A stretch of DNA of 64,000 nt from Hydnum rufescens UP504. Lineage: Eukaryota > Basidiomycota > Agaricomycetes > Cantharellales > Hydnaceae. Of the stretch, positions 44,240-54,952 are shown in pieces. Location: NCBI GenBank assembly GCA_014904985.1, contig MU129168.1, forward strand, positions 4,943 through 68,942, read 5' to 3'. Position 1 is the first letter of the stretch; each line of letters opens with the position of its first letter. The position numbers were made by a program, and so were the translations under genes. The notes beneath the pieces are model-generated. The model was not told the DNA's origin and searched no databases. It saw only the letters and a program-made list of their open reading frames with translations.

Positions 44240-46173
44240 TACCACACCCGCTAGGGCAGGTGTGGTACCATCCGTTGCTTCCTCGAGACTTTGGACGGGG
44301 GTCATCCGGTGTTCAGATGCGGGTTCAGGGAGCATGTTGCTGGGGTGTCAGGCAGCAAAATATTAAGTTAAAAAATTCAAAGCAGCGCAAAAAGAGCAGC
44401 TATTGCTGCTCTTTTTGCGCCACTTGCAAATAAAAATCAAAATCAAAAAACAGACCTTTTGTACCACACCCCCGCTGAGGGGGCATGTGGTACTGGGCAT
44501 TGCTGCCTTGGGGCTTGGATGGGGGCTCGCCCGGCTCGTCGGTGGCCATTTGAGCGGGCTTGGCTTGGCGGTTCACCGTTGTGCGGGTCGTTTGGGGGTC
44601 GACGGCTGTCTGTTGTCTTCGTTTCGGGAGCTTCAAATTCAATCCTAGAATTGAATGATAACGAACGTTAGTAAAAAAAATTCAAAGTGACGCCGAAGGG
44701 GCAGCTTGCGCTGCTCCTTTGGCATCACTGTAGATGTAGAAAGTTTAAAAAAAATACCTTGTAGTACCACACACCCGCATTGGCGGGGGTGTGGTACTCG
44801 TTGTTGTCCAGGGGTCGCGTACCTTCGACTGCCGGTTTTCCGTACAGTTCTCGGGTGGGTTGGGGGGGTTTCAGGCACGTACTCGTTTGGGGGGAAGGAA
44901 GATCTAGAATACAAAAATTTGGATCAGTACAAGTTAACACGACGCAAAAAGAGCTGCCTTCGCAGCTCTTTTTGCGCCGTTGGGGGTGCGTTACATTACA
45001 TACCTTGTATAGAACCACACACCCGCTACTGCGGGTGTGTGGTTCGTCTCTGTGTTTGGGGCGTCGTCGTTCACGGGGATGTTGTCGTTCTGGCGGGGCT
45101 TCGCAGGTCTTCATTTGCGGCGATACCTAGAATGAAAAATTATTAGTTAAAAAATTAAAAGCGACGCAAAAAGAGCAGCTTTCGCTGCTCTTTTTGCGCC
45201 GTTGGATACGGGAAAATAGCCTCCCTTAAATAGTACCAGACGCCCGCCGTGGCGGGTGTCTGGTTTGCATTGGTTTTTCGTTCGGCGGGGTTTGGTGGTG
45301 CGTTCGTCGGGTTTTCTTTTGGCGTGGCTTCAGTTGGACTCTCAATTAGTAAAAAAATTCAAAGTGACGCAAAGGGAGCAGCTTGCGCTGCTCCTTTTGC
45401 GTCGTTGTACATATAGAAATCAAATACAAAAAATAAAAACATTGTAGGACCACACCCACCGAAGTGGGTGTGGTCCTTGGTTTGTACCGCGGTCGTGCGG
45501 TTCGTACTCGGTACGGGGCTTGGTCGTCATGTCGGGGGTTTGAAGTCTCGCGGGTTTCGTTTGGTGGGTCCGTTGCCGTTTTCGTGTGTTTGCTTGGTGG
45601 GGTCGTGGGTTCAGACAACCTAAAATAATGTATAATACGTTAGTAAAAGGAAAAAAGAAAAGCCACGCGAAAGGAGCAGCGTACGCTGCTCCTTTTGCGT
45701 GGTTATATGCTCACCTTAAAATTACCACACACCCGCCGAAGCGGGTGTGTGGTTCGTCTCTTCGTGTGGCACGTCGTCGTTCGGGGGTCCCCTTTGCGGG
45801 TGTGTTATCGTTGTGGGGGGACTTGCTTCGTGGGTCTTCGGTCTTCATTTGTGACAATACTGTACCTAGAATAAAAATCATTAGTTATGCTGCCATTGTG
45901 TTGCTGTACGCTGTGCTGCCATGTCATGTTGCTGTACATTGCACTGCCATGTCGTGTTCCCATGTGTTGTGCTACCGTGTCACATTCCCATGTGTTGGGT
46001 TCCCGTTTGGGCTCTCGTTGTGAGGCCTCAATCTAAAATAAATAAAGGCGCATTAGTAAAAAAATTCCAAAGCAGTGCAAAAAGAGCTGCTTTGCTGCTC
46101 TTTTTGTGCTGTTGTATCTACTAAAAAAATACTCACCTTGTGACCACACACCCACAGAGGCGGGTGCTGTGGT
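44240..46173 (-). repeat. Left array of element O
   Basis: H: 44240-44267, 44461-44493, 44763-44798, 45012-45045, 45235-45263, 45445-45477, 45724-45753, 46141-46173. S: 44385-44420, 44688-44727, 44942-44978, 45163-45199, 45365-45403, 45663-45702, 46074-46109. Arms are longer and better paired than in element C because CpGs survive, for example CGCAAAAAGAGC...GCTCTTTTTGCG. At 45235-45263 the arms read CCAGACGCCCGCC and GGCGGGTGTCTGG. Confidence 0.8.
45441..45865 (-). CDS. Two predicted exons that stay open across a 95-bp intron; unknown protein fragment
   Basis: Exon 45865-45715 begins after CTAG and ends TTTTAAG before GTGAGC. The intron 45714-45620 contains an S hairpin (45663-45702), CTAAC and TTTTAG. 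Exon 45619-45441 follows. Joining them keeps one frame open for about 109 codons: TVLSQMKTEDPRSK...DEPHTRFGGCVVIL, then RLSEPTTPPSKHTKTATD...GVVLQ. The chain is hydrophilic, rich in Pro, Thr, Arg and Asp, and the H hairpin is translated at the end of each exon. No domain is recognised. The next junction toward the left (about 44999/44900) is not in the same phase, so a long continuous protein is not shown. This is the best coding candidate in the arrays, not a proven gene. Confidence 0.4.
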
Positions 46174-46214
46174 CAGTGCGCTTGCCTTTTCGGGCGGTTG
46201 CTTGTTGTGGTTGT

Positions 46215-46900
46215 GGAGATGGAAGCAAGATGCAGATTCAATGCTGGCAATTGCTGATACTCAAGAAGCCCCACCTGCACTGCAAGCACAGCACACAATA
46301 GTACCAAGTGTGTATACTTTAAAATAAATACTATATAATAAATATTTGTCCAGGAACACCTGAAGAAGGCGATGATAATGAGTCAGAGCCCAATAAGGCA
46401 TGAGATGGCAATTGCAGAGTGGATTGGGCCACTTCTACGCATCCAGAATTGGCCAAATTTAAATATAGTAGTGTTTATATATACACTCTACATGGGTGAT
46501 TGATTATCTCGGACAATCCTCGCATTTTTCAATTTTTCACGCCTTCAATTCCCTATTTAGGGAATTGAAGGCGTGAAAAATTGAAAAATGTGAGGATCGT
46601 CCGAGATAATCAATCACCCATGTAGAGTGTATATATAACACTACTATATTTAAATTTGGGCCAATTTGGATGCGTAGAAGTTGCCCAATCCACTCTGCAA
46701 TTCGCCGTCTCATGCCTTATTGGGCTCTGACTCATTATCATCACCTTCTTCAGGTGTTCCTGGACAAATATTTATTATATAGTATTTATTTTAAATATAC
46801 ACACTTGGTACTATTGTGTGCTGTGCTTGCAGCGCTTCTTGAGTATCAGCAATTGCCAGCATTGAATTCACAACTACGCGACCACACCCAGGAACAGAAA
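46215..46900. repeat. Palindromic centre of element O
   Basis: Arms of about 340 bp meet near 46556 (ATTCCCTATTTAGGGAAT). Each arm has a GTGTATATATA TATA-like stretch (about 46630 on the right), CCCAATCC, TTATTGGGCTCTGACTCA and TATTTATTATATAGTATTTA. Its position between outward arrays suits a bidirectional promoter; this is inference. Confidence 0.8.
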
Positions 46901-46967
46901 TGCAACCACACGACCACGACACAACAGCAACAGCAGCAGCAGCAACACCGCACGACCATGACCACAT

Positions 46968-49143
46968 GACCACACACCCGCTGATGCGGGTGTGTGGTCA
47001 TAAGGTACGTTTTGTCTCAGTAGATACAATAGCACAAAAGAGTAGTGCAAGCTACTCTTTTTGCGCTGCTATGAATTTTTATACTAATGTAGCCTTTATT
47101 ATTCCAGGTCAAAACCAAAACGACAGGCCGCCCAATGAGTGGGCTCAGGAACCACACCCACTGCGGCGGGTGTGGTACTGTAAGGTGAGTCTCCTCCCCC
47201 CCAATAGATGGAGCTGTGCAAAAAGAGCAGCAAAAGCTGCTCTTTTTGCGTCACTTTACATTTGTTAACTAATATTATTTTATTATAGGTATTGCCACAA
47301 ATGAAGACCCACGAAGCAACCCCCCAGAACACTAACACACCTGCAAACAGGATCCATGAATGATGACATGCCACACGAAGAGACGAACCACACACCCACA
47401 GTAGTGGGTGTGTGGTTCTATACTTGATATGTACCCCCGACGACGCAAAAAGAGCAGTGAAAGCTGCTCTTTTTGCGTCACTTTTAATTATTTTTAACTA
47501 ATGATTTTTATTCTAGGTACAGTATTGTCACAAATAAAGACCGAAGACCCGTGAAGCAAGTCCCCCCACAATGATAACACACCTGCAAAGGGGACCCCCG
47601 AATGACGACATGCCACATGAAGAGACGAACCACACACCCGCTTCGGCAGGTGTGTGGTAATTTTAAGGTGAGCATATAACCACGCAAAAGGAGCAGCATA
47701 TGCTGCTCCTTTTGCGTGGCTTTTCTTTTTTCCTTTTACTAACATATTATACATTATTTTAGGTTGTCTGAACCCACAACCCCACCAAGCAAACACATGA
47801 AAACGGCAATGGACCTGCCAAATGAAACCCATGAGACTTCAAACCCCCAACATGATGACCAAGCCCCATACTGAGTACGAACTGCATGACCACGGTACAA
47901 ACCAAGGACCACACCCACTTCGGTGGGTGTGGTCCTACAAGGTTTTTATTTTATTTATTTTATTTCTATATGTACAACAACACAAAAGGAGCAGCACAAG
48001 CTGCTCCCTTTGCATCACTTTGAATTTTTTTACTAATTGAGAGTCCAACTGAAGCCATACCAAAAGAAAACCTGACGAACGCACCACCAAACCCCGCTGA
48101 ATGAAAAACCAATGCAAACCAGACACCCGCCATGGCGGGCGTCTGGTACTATTTAAGGGAGGCTATTTTCCCATATCCAATGGCACAAAAAGAGCAGTGA
48201 AAGCTGCTCTTTTTGCATCGCTTTTAATTTTTTAACTACTAATTTTCATTCTAGGTATCACCGCAAATGAAGACCCACGAAGCGCCACCAGAACGACAAC
48301 ATCCCTGTGAATGATGACATGCCAAACACAGAGACGAACCACACACCTGCAGTAGCAGGTGTGTGGTTCTATACAAGGTATGTAATGTAATGCACCCCCA
48401 ACAGTGCAAAAAGAGCTGCAAAGGCAGCTCTTTTTGTGTTGTGTTAACTTGTACTGATCCAAATTTTTTGATATTCTAGATCTTCCTTCCCCCAAATGAG
48501 TATGTGCCCGAAAACCCCCCCAACCCACCCGAGAACTGTACGGAAAACTGGCAGTCAAAGGTACACGACCCTGGACAACAACAAGTACCACACCCCCACC
48601 AATGCGGGTGTGTGGTACTACAAGGTATTTTTTTAAAAACTTTCTACATCTACAGTGATGCCAAAGGAGCAGCACAAGCTGCCCCTTCAGCATCACTTTG
48701 AATTTTTTTTACTAATGTTCATTATCATTCAATTCTAGGATTGAATTTGAAGCTCCTGAAACAAAGACAACAGACAGCCGTGACCCCCAAACAACCCGCA
48801 CAACGGTGAACCACCAAGCCAAGCCCACTCAAATGGCCACCGATGAGCCGGGCGAGCCCCCATCCAAGCCCCAAGGCAGCAATGCCCAGTACCACATGCC
48901 CCCCTCAGCAGGGGTGTGGTACAAAAGGTCTGTTTTTTGATTTTGATTTTGATTTGCAAGTGGCGCAAAAAGAGCAGCAATAGCTGCTCTTTTTGTGCTG
49001 CTTTGAATTTTTTAACTTAATATTTTGCTGCCCAACACCCTGCAACATGCCCCCTGAACCCACATCTGAACACCGGACGACCTCCTGTCCAAAGTCTCAA
49101 GGAAGCAATGGATGGTACCACACCTGCCCTAGTGGGTGTGGTA
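46968..49143 (+). repeat. Right array of element O
   Basis: H: 46968-46999, 47151-47176, 47385-47418, 47629-47658, 47905-47936, 48118-48147, 48336-48369, 48585-48618, 48889-48922, 49115-49143. S: 47032-47066 (GAGTAG/CTACTC), 47218-47249, 47442-47479, 47680-47719, 47980-48016, 48182-48217, 48404-48438 (GAGCTGC/GCAGCTC), 48656-48696, 48963-48998. Order and spacing mirror the left arm and element C. Confidence 0.8.
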
Positions 49144-49378
49144 TGTTTTTTTAATTGAATTTTTAAATAAATAAATACATAAGTTGATAAAAAAACATGA
49201 GACTGCCAAATGAAAACAGCCCCCACCTGGGGTGAGTGATAATGATAATAAATAAATAACTATAAATGAAACACCAGAGGGGGGAATATAATAATAAATA
49301 CCAGTGATTATCCCCGATAAGCCCACATGGCCCGCTGTCCTGCAAGTCTGAGATGCTCTCTAAGTCCCAGTTTCTGCC

Positions 49379-51481
49379 AAAAAGAGAGAGATCAAACCCA
49401 AAAACCCACAAACTTTTAATTTCCCCAGGAACTTCAAAATTCATAATACCCGACACCCCAGCCAGGTCATCTCGATCTCCCCATCCCTTTCCGGATGATT
49501 CTAATCTGACTCAGAACATGACTGATTGGGGGAGCCCCAGGAACGAGACTAGTGATAACCAATTATCAGCATATTCCAAAACAATTCAATATCACTCCTG
49601 GAACCGACGCTGCCCACTTGCCGTGGCTTGCCGTGAGCGTAAGCACAATTAATATGCAAATACATAATCCAGGACGCGGAAGGAAATACGTACCTGCTCA
49701 ACAAAATAAACCCAATGAACTAAGCCCGAGGGATGACATGACCGATCATGTCAGGTCATTAATTTAGGCGAAAAGTCAATATTTGAGAGCCTAATACAAC
49801 TAAAGGACGGCGATGAAACCAGACTGGACGCAATGGGAAAAGGCAATTCAAAGCGACTGCAAATGCCTCCAGGAAAAAAGGGACCTGGAGACTTGAATCC
49901 TTACCTGCGGACCGACAGGCAATCGGGCAATTGTTGGACAATTCAAAAAGAAATTTGATGTCGATGGGAATCTATCACGATTACAAAAGCCCGATTAGTC
50001 GCTTCAGGATTCACTCAGAATCCCCAGTCAGATTTCGACCCAGGACATTTTCTCCGGTAAAGGGGTGCGCATGGACTCATTCATAACTAATTCGCTACCG
50101 GCGCATCCTAGAACCTTGAAATTGGGTCAAATGGACATAAGGGGCCGGCTATATTTAAATGGTGACCTACACGAATCTTATAATAACATGCAACAGCCCA
50201 AGGGATATGAAGATGGGAACGAACAGAGTCGCCCCGATTGGTGCCACTCTACGGGCTTTAAACAATCAGGCCCGAGAATGGACAATCAATTGCTTACATA
50301 ACAGCACCTTTAAAAAACCCGGTTGCCGAAATGATCACTGCGTTTACATAAGGCGCAAAGGCAAAGAATTTGATATAATTGCCATTTGGGTAGTGATTCA
50401 TCTTCATCTCAATCATCCAAGGCGCCGATTAGATGCAGCCCAAGGATGAAATCAGACGCGATTGAGACCCACGGACCGGGGACACCACGTCTATTACTTG
50501 GAATTGAAATCCAATAGAAACGATAAAGGAAAATCGATCATGACCTCAGAGGTCAATATATTAGGAAATCCTGAATCAATACAACATGTCCCAAAGCAGA
50601 ACATCTTGTCCACATCCCTACCGCTTCCATCCAGTGTCTCAACCCAACAAAGACGATAATATTCGACGACCCAGATTATATCGGGCAGTCCATTAGGCCC
50701 TTGATGTATGCCGCTATTGGAACATGACCCGACATTGCCTTATGCAATACAATCCCTGTCTCATTTTCCCACAATCTGACATATGAACATTGGATGCAGC
50801 AACACCTAATTAGTATCTACCAAGGAACTAAAGATCATGGCGGAATACTACGATCAACTGCAAGGGGAGCGCCACCATAGCCATATCCGGATTTTCCGGA
50901 TGCCTGATTGGCGTCAAACGAATTGAATCAGAAATCAATTTCCGATATACCTTTTTTATCCGGCGGAGAGCAATATCATGGACTTCCAAGAAGGCAGTCC
51001 CATTGTGGCCCTAATCATCGATGGAGGCAGAATATTATTGCTGCTACCTTAGCTACAAACACAAATAATAATCGGCTAACGAAACTTCTCCGATGCCCTA
51101 AGGATTTTACCCCAATCGACCTTCGGGAAACTATCATTGATAATCAATCGGCAATCGCACCTGACCAGAAAACCCCCAATTTTCAATGTGTGATCAAACA
51201 CATTGAGGCAATTTCATTTTCATTTGGAAACAATAACACAAGCGCATAGCGACCAAGTCCATTGGTGCCCTAACAAACGAAATGACCGCGGACCATATTT
51301 ACCAAAGTCCACTCCTGTGCCCGAAACTCGAACATTCCGGACCGGACTTAAGGAATGGCATCGGTCTGCAGGGGGAGTATTGGAATGAATCATCCGATAT
51401 GGGAATAAACCCGAACCTCCGGAAAGATCTAAGACTGTCCCAGGGACGCGTTATAGGCCGTCTACCATCCGTTATTCCCCG
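49379..51481. other. CpG-rich region, no recognised gene
   Basis: It begins abruptly where array element O is cut and ends at the start of another array terminus (51482). CpG is common and the base composition differs from both neighbours. Short plus-strand frames (50159-50449, 50908-51249) contain RVAPIGATLRALN, which faintly resembles the VGA..HR.LN module of 39192-43682. It could be a less decayed part of that element family. I see no catalytic motif and no RNA gene. Confidence 0.4.
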
Positions 51482-51638
51482 CACCTTGGTCAGTCATCTA
51501 AGCCTACCTAGTTGGTACCACTTTTGGGGCAGATAATGGTACCTAAGTAGGTCCATCACTATTCCGCCGAAATGGCCATTTTACGGTCTGCACTTCTGGC
51601 TCAGAATTGGCCGAAATGGCCGAAAATTGGCCGAAACA
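51482..51638 (+). repeat. Left terminus of another array-type element
   Basis: CACCTTGGTCAGTCATC followed by the GGTACC...GGCAGATAATGGTACC block and GGCCGAAATGGCC repeats, as at 934 and 43850. It runs into the assembly gap. Confidence 0.75.
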
Positions 51639-52278
51639 NNNNNNNNNNNNNNNNNNNNNNNNNNNNNNNNNNNNNNNNNNNNNNNNNNNNNNNNNNNNNN
51701 NNNNNNNNNNNNNNNNNNNNNNNNNNNNNNNNNNNNNNNNNNNNNNNNNNNNNNNNNNNNNNNNNNNNNNNNNNNNNNNNNNNNNNNNNNNNNNNNNNNN
51801 NNNNNNNNNNNNNNNNNNNNNNNNNNNNNNNNNNNNNNNNNNNNNNNNNNNNNNNNNNNNNNNNNNNNNNNNNNNNNNNNNNNNNNNNNNNNNNNNNNNN
51901 NNNNNNNNNNNNNNNNNNNNNNNNNNNNNNNNNNNNNNNNNNNNNNNNNNNNNNNNNNNNNNNNNNNNNNNNNNNNNNNNNNNNNNNNNNNNNNNNNNNN
52001 NNNNNNNNNNNNNNNNNNNNNNNNNNNNNNNNNNNNNNNNNNNNNNNNNNNNNNNNNNNNNNNNNNNNNNNNNNNNNNNNNNNNNNNNNNNNNNNNNNNN
52101 NNNNNNNNNNNNNNNNNNNNNNNNNNNNNNNNNNNNNNNNNNNNNNNNNNNNNNNNNNNNNNNNNNNNNNNNNNNNNNNNNNNNNNNNNNNNNNNNNNNN
52201 NNNNNNNNNNNNNNNNNNNNNNNNNNNNNNNNNNNNNNNNNNNNNNNNNNNNNNNNNNNNNNNNNNNNNNNNNNNNNN
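51639..52278. other. Assembly gap (N)
   Basis: 640 undetermined bases. The left terminus before it and the array unit after it suggest a collapsed repeat array. The open frames crossing it consist of unknown residues and are not genes. Confidence 0.99.
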
Positions 52279-52560
52279 TCTGCTGGAGAAGTCAATGGAT
52301 ATATATCTCTCTCAGTAGCAACATGGCTCATATTGGCAGCGATGCTGGGAGCCCTGCTAATATTGTACAGACTAAGGGAGTGTGTTGTACTCAGCCAGTT
52401 GTTGTTTGGCATATTCTTGTTCCATGGATTGTTGTTTGGGGTGTTCATTTCCCAGTTCTGGTTCAGGCAATGACCTAGGATAATGTCAGTTAAAGCATAA
52501 ACTAATGCAAAAAGAGTCTTTTTGCATGGATGTATCTAGAGGATAATACTTACCAGTGAA
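52279..52560 (-). repeat. Array remnant after the gap
   Basis: On the minus strand there is a donor (ACTTACC on plus, about 52548), a collapsed S stem (GCAAAAAGAGTCTTTTTGC, 52507-52525) without a loop, a GTTAG branch complement and an exon-like block of the TTTGG..TGTTCATT type. The H hairpin is absent. Confidence 0.5.
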
Positions 52561-53522
52561 CAGTAATGCCATTGTCATGCTAACTGCCGAAATTCTTCCC
52601 ACACTTCAGCAGCATTGAGCTTATGGAGTCTGGCAATTAGTGTAGGTACACTGCACCTCTACAGTGAGAGTTGAGGACTTTAGGCAACATCTGGAAGCAA
52701 AAACCAGAAATTTGGCACCACAACTCAATGCCAGCTGAAGGTGAGGGGTGTGTAAGTCAGTAGATACAGTATTTGGGCTCGTAAAATTTACAGAATTAGG
52801 TTATTAGTTATATTTTAAAGTTACTTGAGAAGTCTCAGGTGAATTTGAAGAAGATAATCAAACATTCCCAAAAAGGAAATATCTAACTTCTCATGCACAC
52901 AAGGGTAGTTCATATGGGGGATGAATGTGGAGTTGAGATAATGTTGGAATAAGCTAAAAGGAGGTTTCCCAAACATCCTGCATGCTTCATGGCAGAACAC
53001 CAGGATGGGCACTTAATTTGATCTCTTGACTTGCACAGGTTTTGAACTGGGGAAATGCAAAAAACAATACATTCTGATGGCATGTCAGCCACTACACTAC
53101 AGTGGTGAACACAACCAGTCCTAATTTTGTATGTATATAACACCATCTGGATCCACTGCTGAGTTGCTGAGCGAGCTGAGATTCTAGATTTGCATCTGGA
53201 TGTTGCCCAAAGTCAATTACTTATGGAGAGTTAATCGGGAATATCCGTGCCTTTTGTCTGCAACTGTACAATTCAAGAGACACAACAGACAAAAAACAGG
53301 AACCAGAGGGTTGGCACAGCACCAACCTCTGGACCTCCTTAAGACTGTTATCATGTCTCTATATGCCATTTGCTGCTCAGTACTGAATGCTGGTCTCACT
53401 GGCGTTCGGTGTCCTGTCATCACAACACATGTGTTCTGTAGGGATCCTGCTTTTGCTGGCATTCGAAGCATCCCTGACCCATAGAGCTGGATACCACATA
53501 GATACTTACCTTCATGACAAAA
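52561..53522. other. Unresolved sequence with a tRNA-like segment
   Basis: No gene recognised. The minus strand at about 53110-53025 has TAGTGTAGTGGCTGACA (an A-box-like start) and, about 45 bases on, GTTCAAAACCT (B-box-like). This is compatible with a tRNA-derived SINE head. The opposed frames 53200-53484 (+) and 53217-53612 (-) have no recognisable domain. Confidence 0.35.
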
Positions 53523-54236
53523 ATGCCAAATGACTGGCCCTATTTTGTGGAGGGGAGGTTTTTCTGTTACTGTGGTAAACCTCGTAAGTACTAAAGGTTG
53601 TATCATCCCCAAGCATTAATATTTCTTTCCATCATTAGCTCTTTTGCTTTGTTCATGGACTCACCAAAACATGGGGCAATGGTTTTGGAAGTGTGAAAGT
53701 GGGGGATGTCACTTCTGGCATACAGATCACTATGAATCATTGTGAAATATAGATTTCAACTAATCTACATTGTTTCTTTAGGCTGGTCCAATCATTGTGA
53801 CATGTCTGAACCCCCCACCCCCCAGCCTTAAGACTTTCAGATGGGGGGAACTCCCCAATCATCCATCCCCTAGTTGTCCATCCCCCAGTCATTCATCCCC
53901 CAGTCATCCATCCCCAAATTGGCATTGCCACAATCGTTGTTACTGCAATCATCATTCTCTCCATCATTGTTCCCTCAATCGTCATTCCCACAATCATCGT
54001 TCCCCCAAGCATCATTCCTGCAATTGACCTCTCTCCCCTTGGCACAACTGTCCCCCCATCCTTCCGTCTCTAGCACCATGCTATCAAATTGAATTGTTTC
54101 TTTGGAGATAGAGCTCCAGGAGGTCATGGAGGCACTAGAGGCAATGACCCAGTTGAGGGATGAAGTGCACCTTGTGCTTGGAAATATTTTGGTGGCCCTG
54201 AATACCATTGTAGAAAACACACAGCTTGGTGGCACC
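53523..54236 (+). pseudogene. GRF-type zinc-finger gene, probably decayed
   Basis: Exon 1 is 53523-53583 (MPNDWPYFVEGRFFCYCGKP). A 55-bp intron, GTAAGT...CATTAG (53584-53638), follows. Exon 2 reads LLLCSWTHQNMGQWFWKC then GGCHFW. Joined, this is the GRF zinc-finger pattern CxCG...SWT..N.G..F..C....C.FW, found in nucleic-acid-binding proteins and in many small basidiomycete proteins. The usual GR(R) basic residue is Gln here, again CpG loss. A third block (about 53782-54236) encodes SSFPQ-type repeats with two stops, then a stop-free amphipathic tail (IELQEVMEALEAMTQLRDEV...QLGGT) ending at TAG 54234-54236. The second intron is short and its phase does not fit, so exon 3 is uncertain. It lies 700 bp upstream of the KDZ gene and may belong to the same element. 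Confidence 0.55.
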
Positions 54237-54648
54237 TAGTTTCTCATTGTTGTTTGTCTTGCCTTCCACTCAAAAAAAATGCTTTGTATATATCATGTAT
54301 GCAATAATTATTTCCTTTGATATGCCCTCTCAAAAAAAAGAAAATAACCTGAGACCCATAGCACAGGTCATTGCCATGAAGCACCTCCCAAGTTGGACAT
54401 CTTCAAACCACCCAATGGTAAATTCCATATCTTGTGCTTTTTTGCCCTCCCTGTCACTCACTGCAGTGACACCCATTTTGTCCTCCCTGAATCCACATGT
54501 CTTTCATGAATCAGTAAGTGTAGAAGTTCAATTAAGTTTCATCACTATAGTGTTTTTATTGTACCAATGCCAAACTCTCGCCATGTTCAGTATCAGATGT
54601 TGGCACTCTCTGACATCTGATCCTGTTCAGCATCACTCTTAGCCTAGG

Positions 54649-54933
54649 AAGGCATTTGTCAAGTTCAGTGCCAGACATCGATTTTCTTTTGCATCTGGTA
54701 TCTTGTCTGGCAGTATACAAAAGGCATTTGCTAAGTTCAGTGCTAGACATTGACTTTCTCTCACATCTGGTATCTTGTCTGGCAGTATACAAAAGGCACT
54801 TGCTAAGTTCAGTGCTATATGTCAACTTTCTCTTGCATCTGGTATTTTGTCTGGCACTATACAAGGCACTCGTCAAGTTCAGTGCTACATGTCGACTTTC
54901 TCTTGCATCTGGTATTCTGTCTGACTCTTTGCA
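54649..54933. repeat. 72-bp tandem repeat, four copies
   Basis: Units start near 54649, 54721, 54793 and 54863 (periods 72, 72, 70), each with AAGTTCAGTGC and TGGTATCTTGTCTGGC. Because 72 is divisible by three, a 24-residue repeat (LLYTARQDTRCERKSMSSTEL) appears on the minus strand. I do not accept it as a gene. It ends just before the KDZ start codon. Confidence 0.9.
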
Positions 54934-54952
54934 TTGATTTTGCCTCTCATCT

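Larger units (their letters stand above)
43850..49378. mobile_element. Array element O: best-preserved two-armed hairpin-intron array
   Basis: The left end is CACCTTGGTCAGTCATC at 43850. The left arm has minus-strand units 44240-46173, the centre palindrome is 46215-46900, and the right arm has plus-strand units 46968-49143. The right arm ends at 49378 inside the sequence corresponding to 44035, so the outer 150 bp or so of the right terminus are missing. The left arm keeps many CpGs and the right arm far fewer. The arms are largely collinear, but 45890-46173 in the left arm is a differently derived unit resembling 4026-4190. This copy is the best guide to the ancestral unit. Confidence 0.8.

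Noticed and set aside
51543..52478. Four long open frames across the unknown bases
   Set aside because: They consist mostly of unknown residues from the assembly gap.
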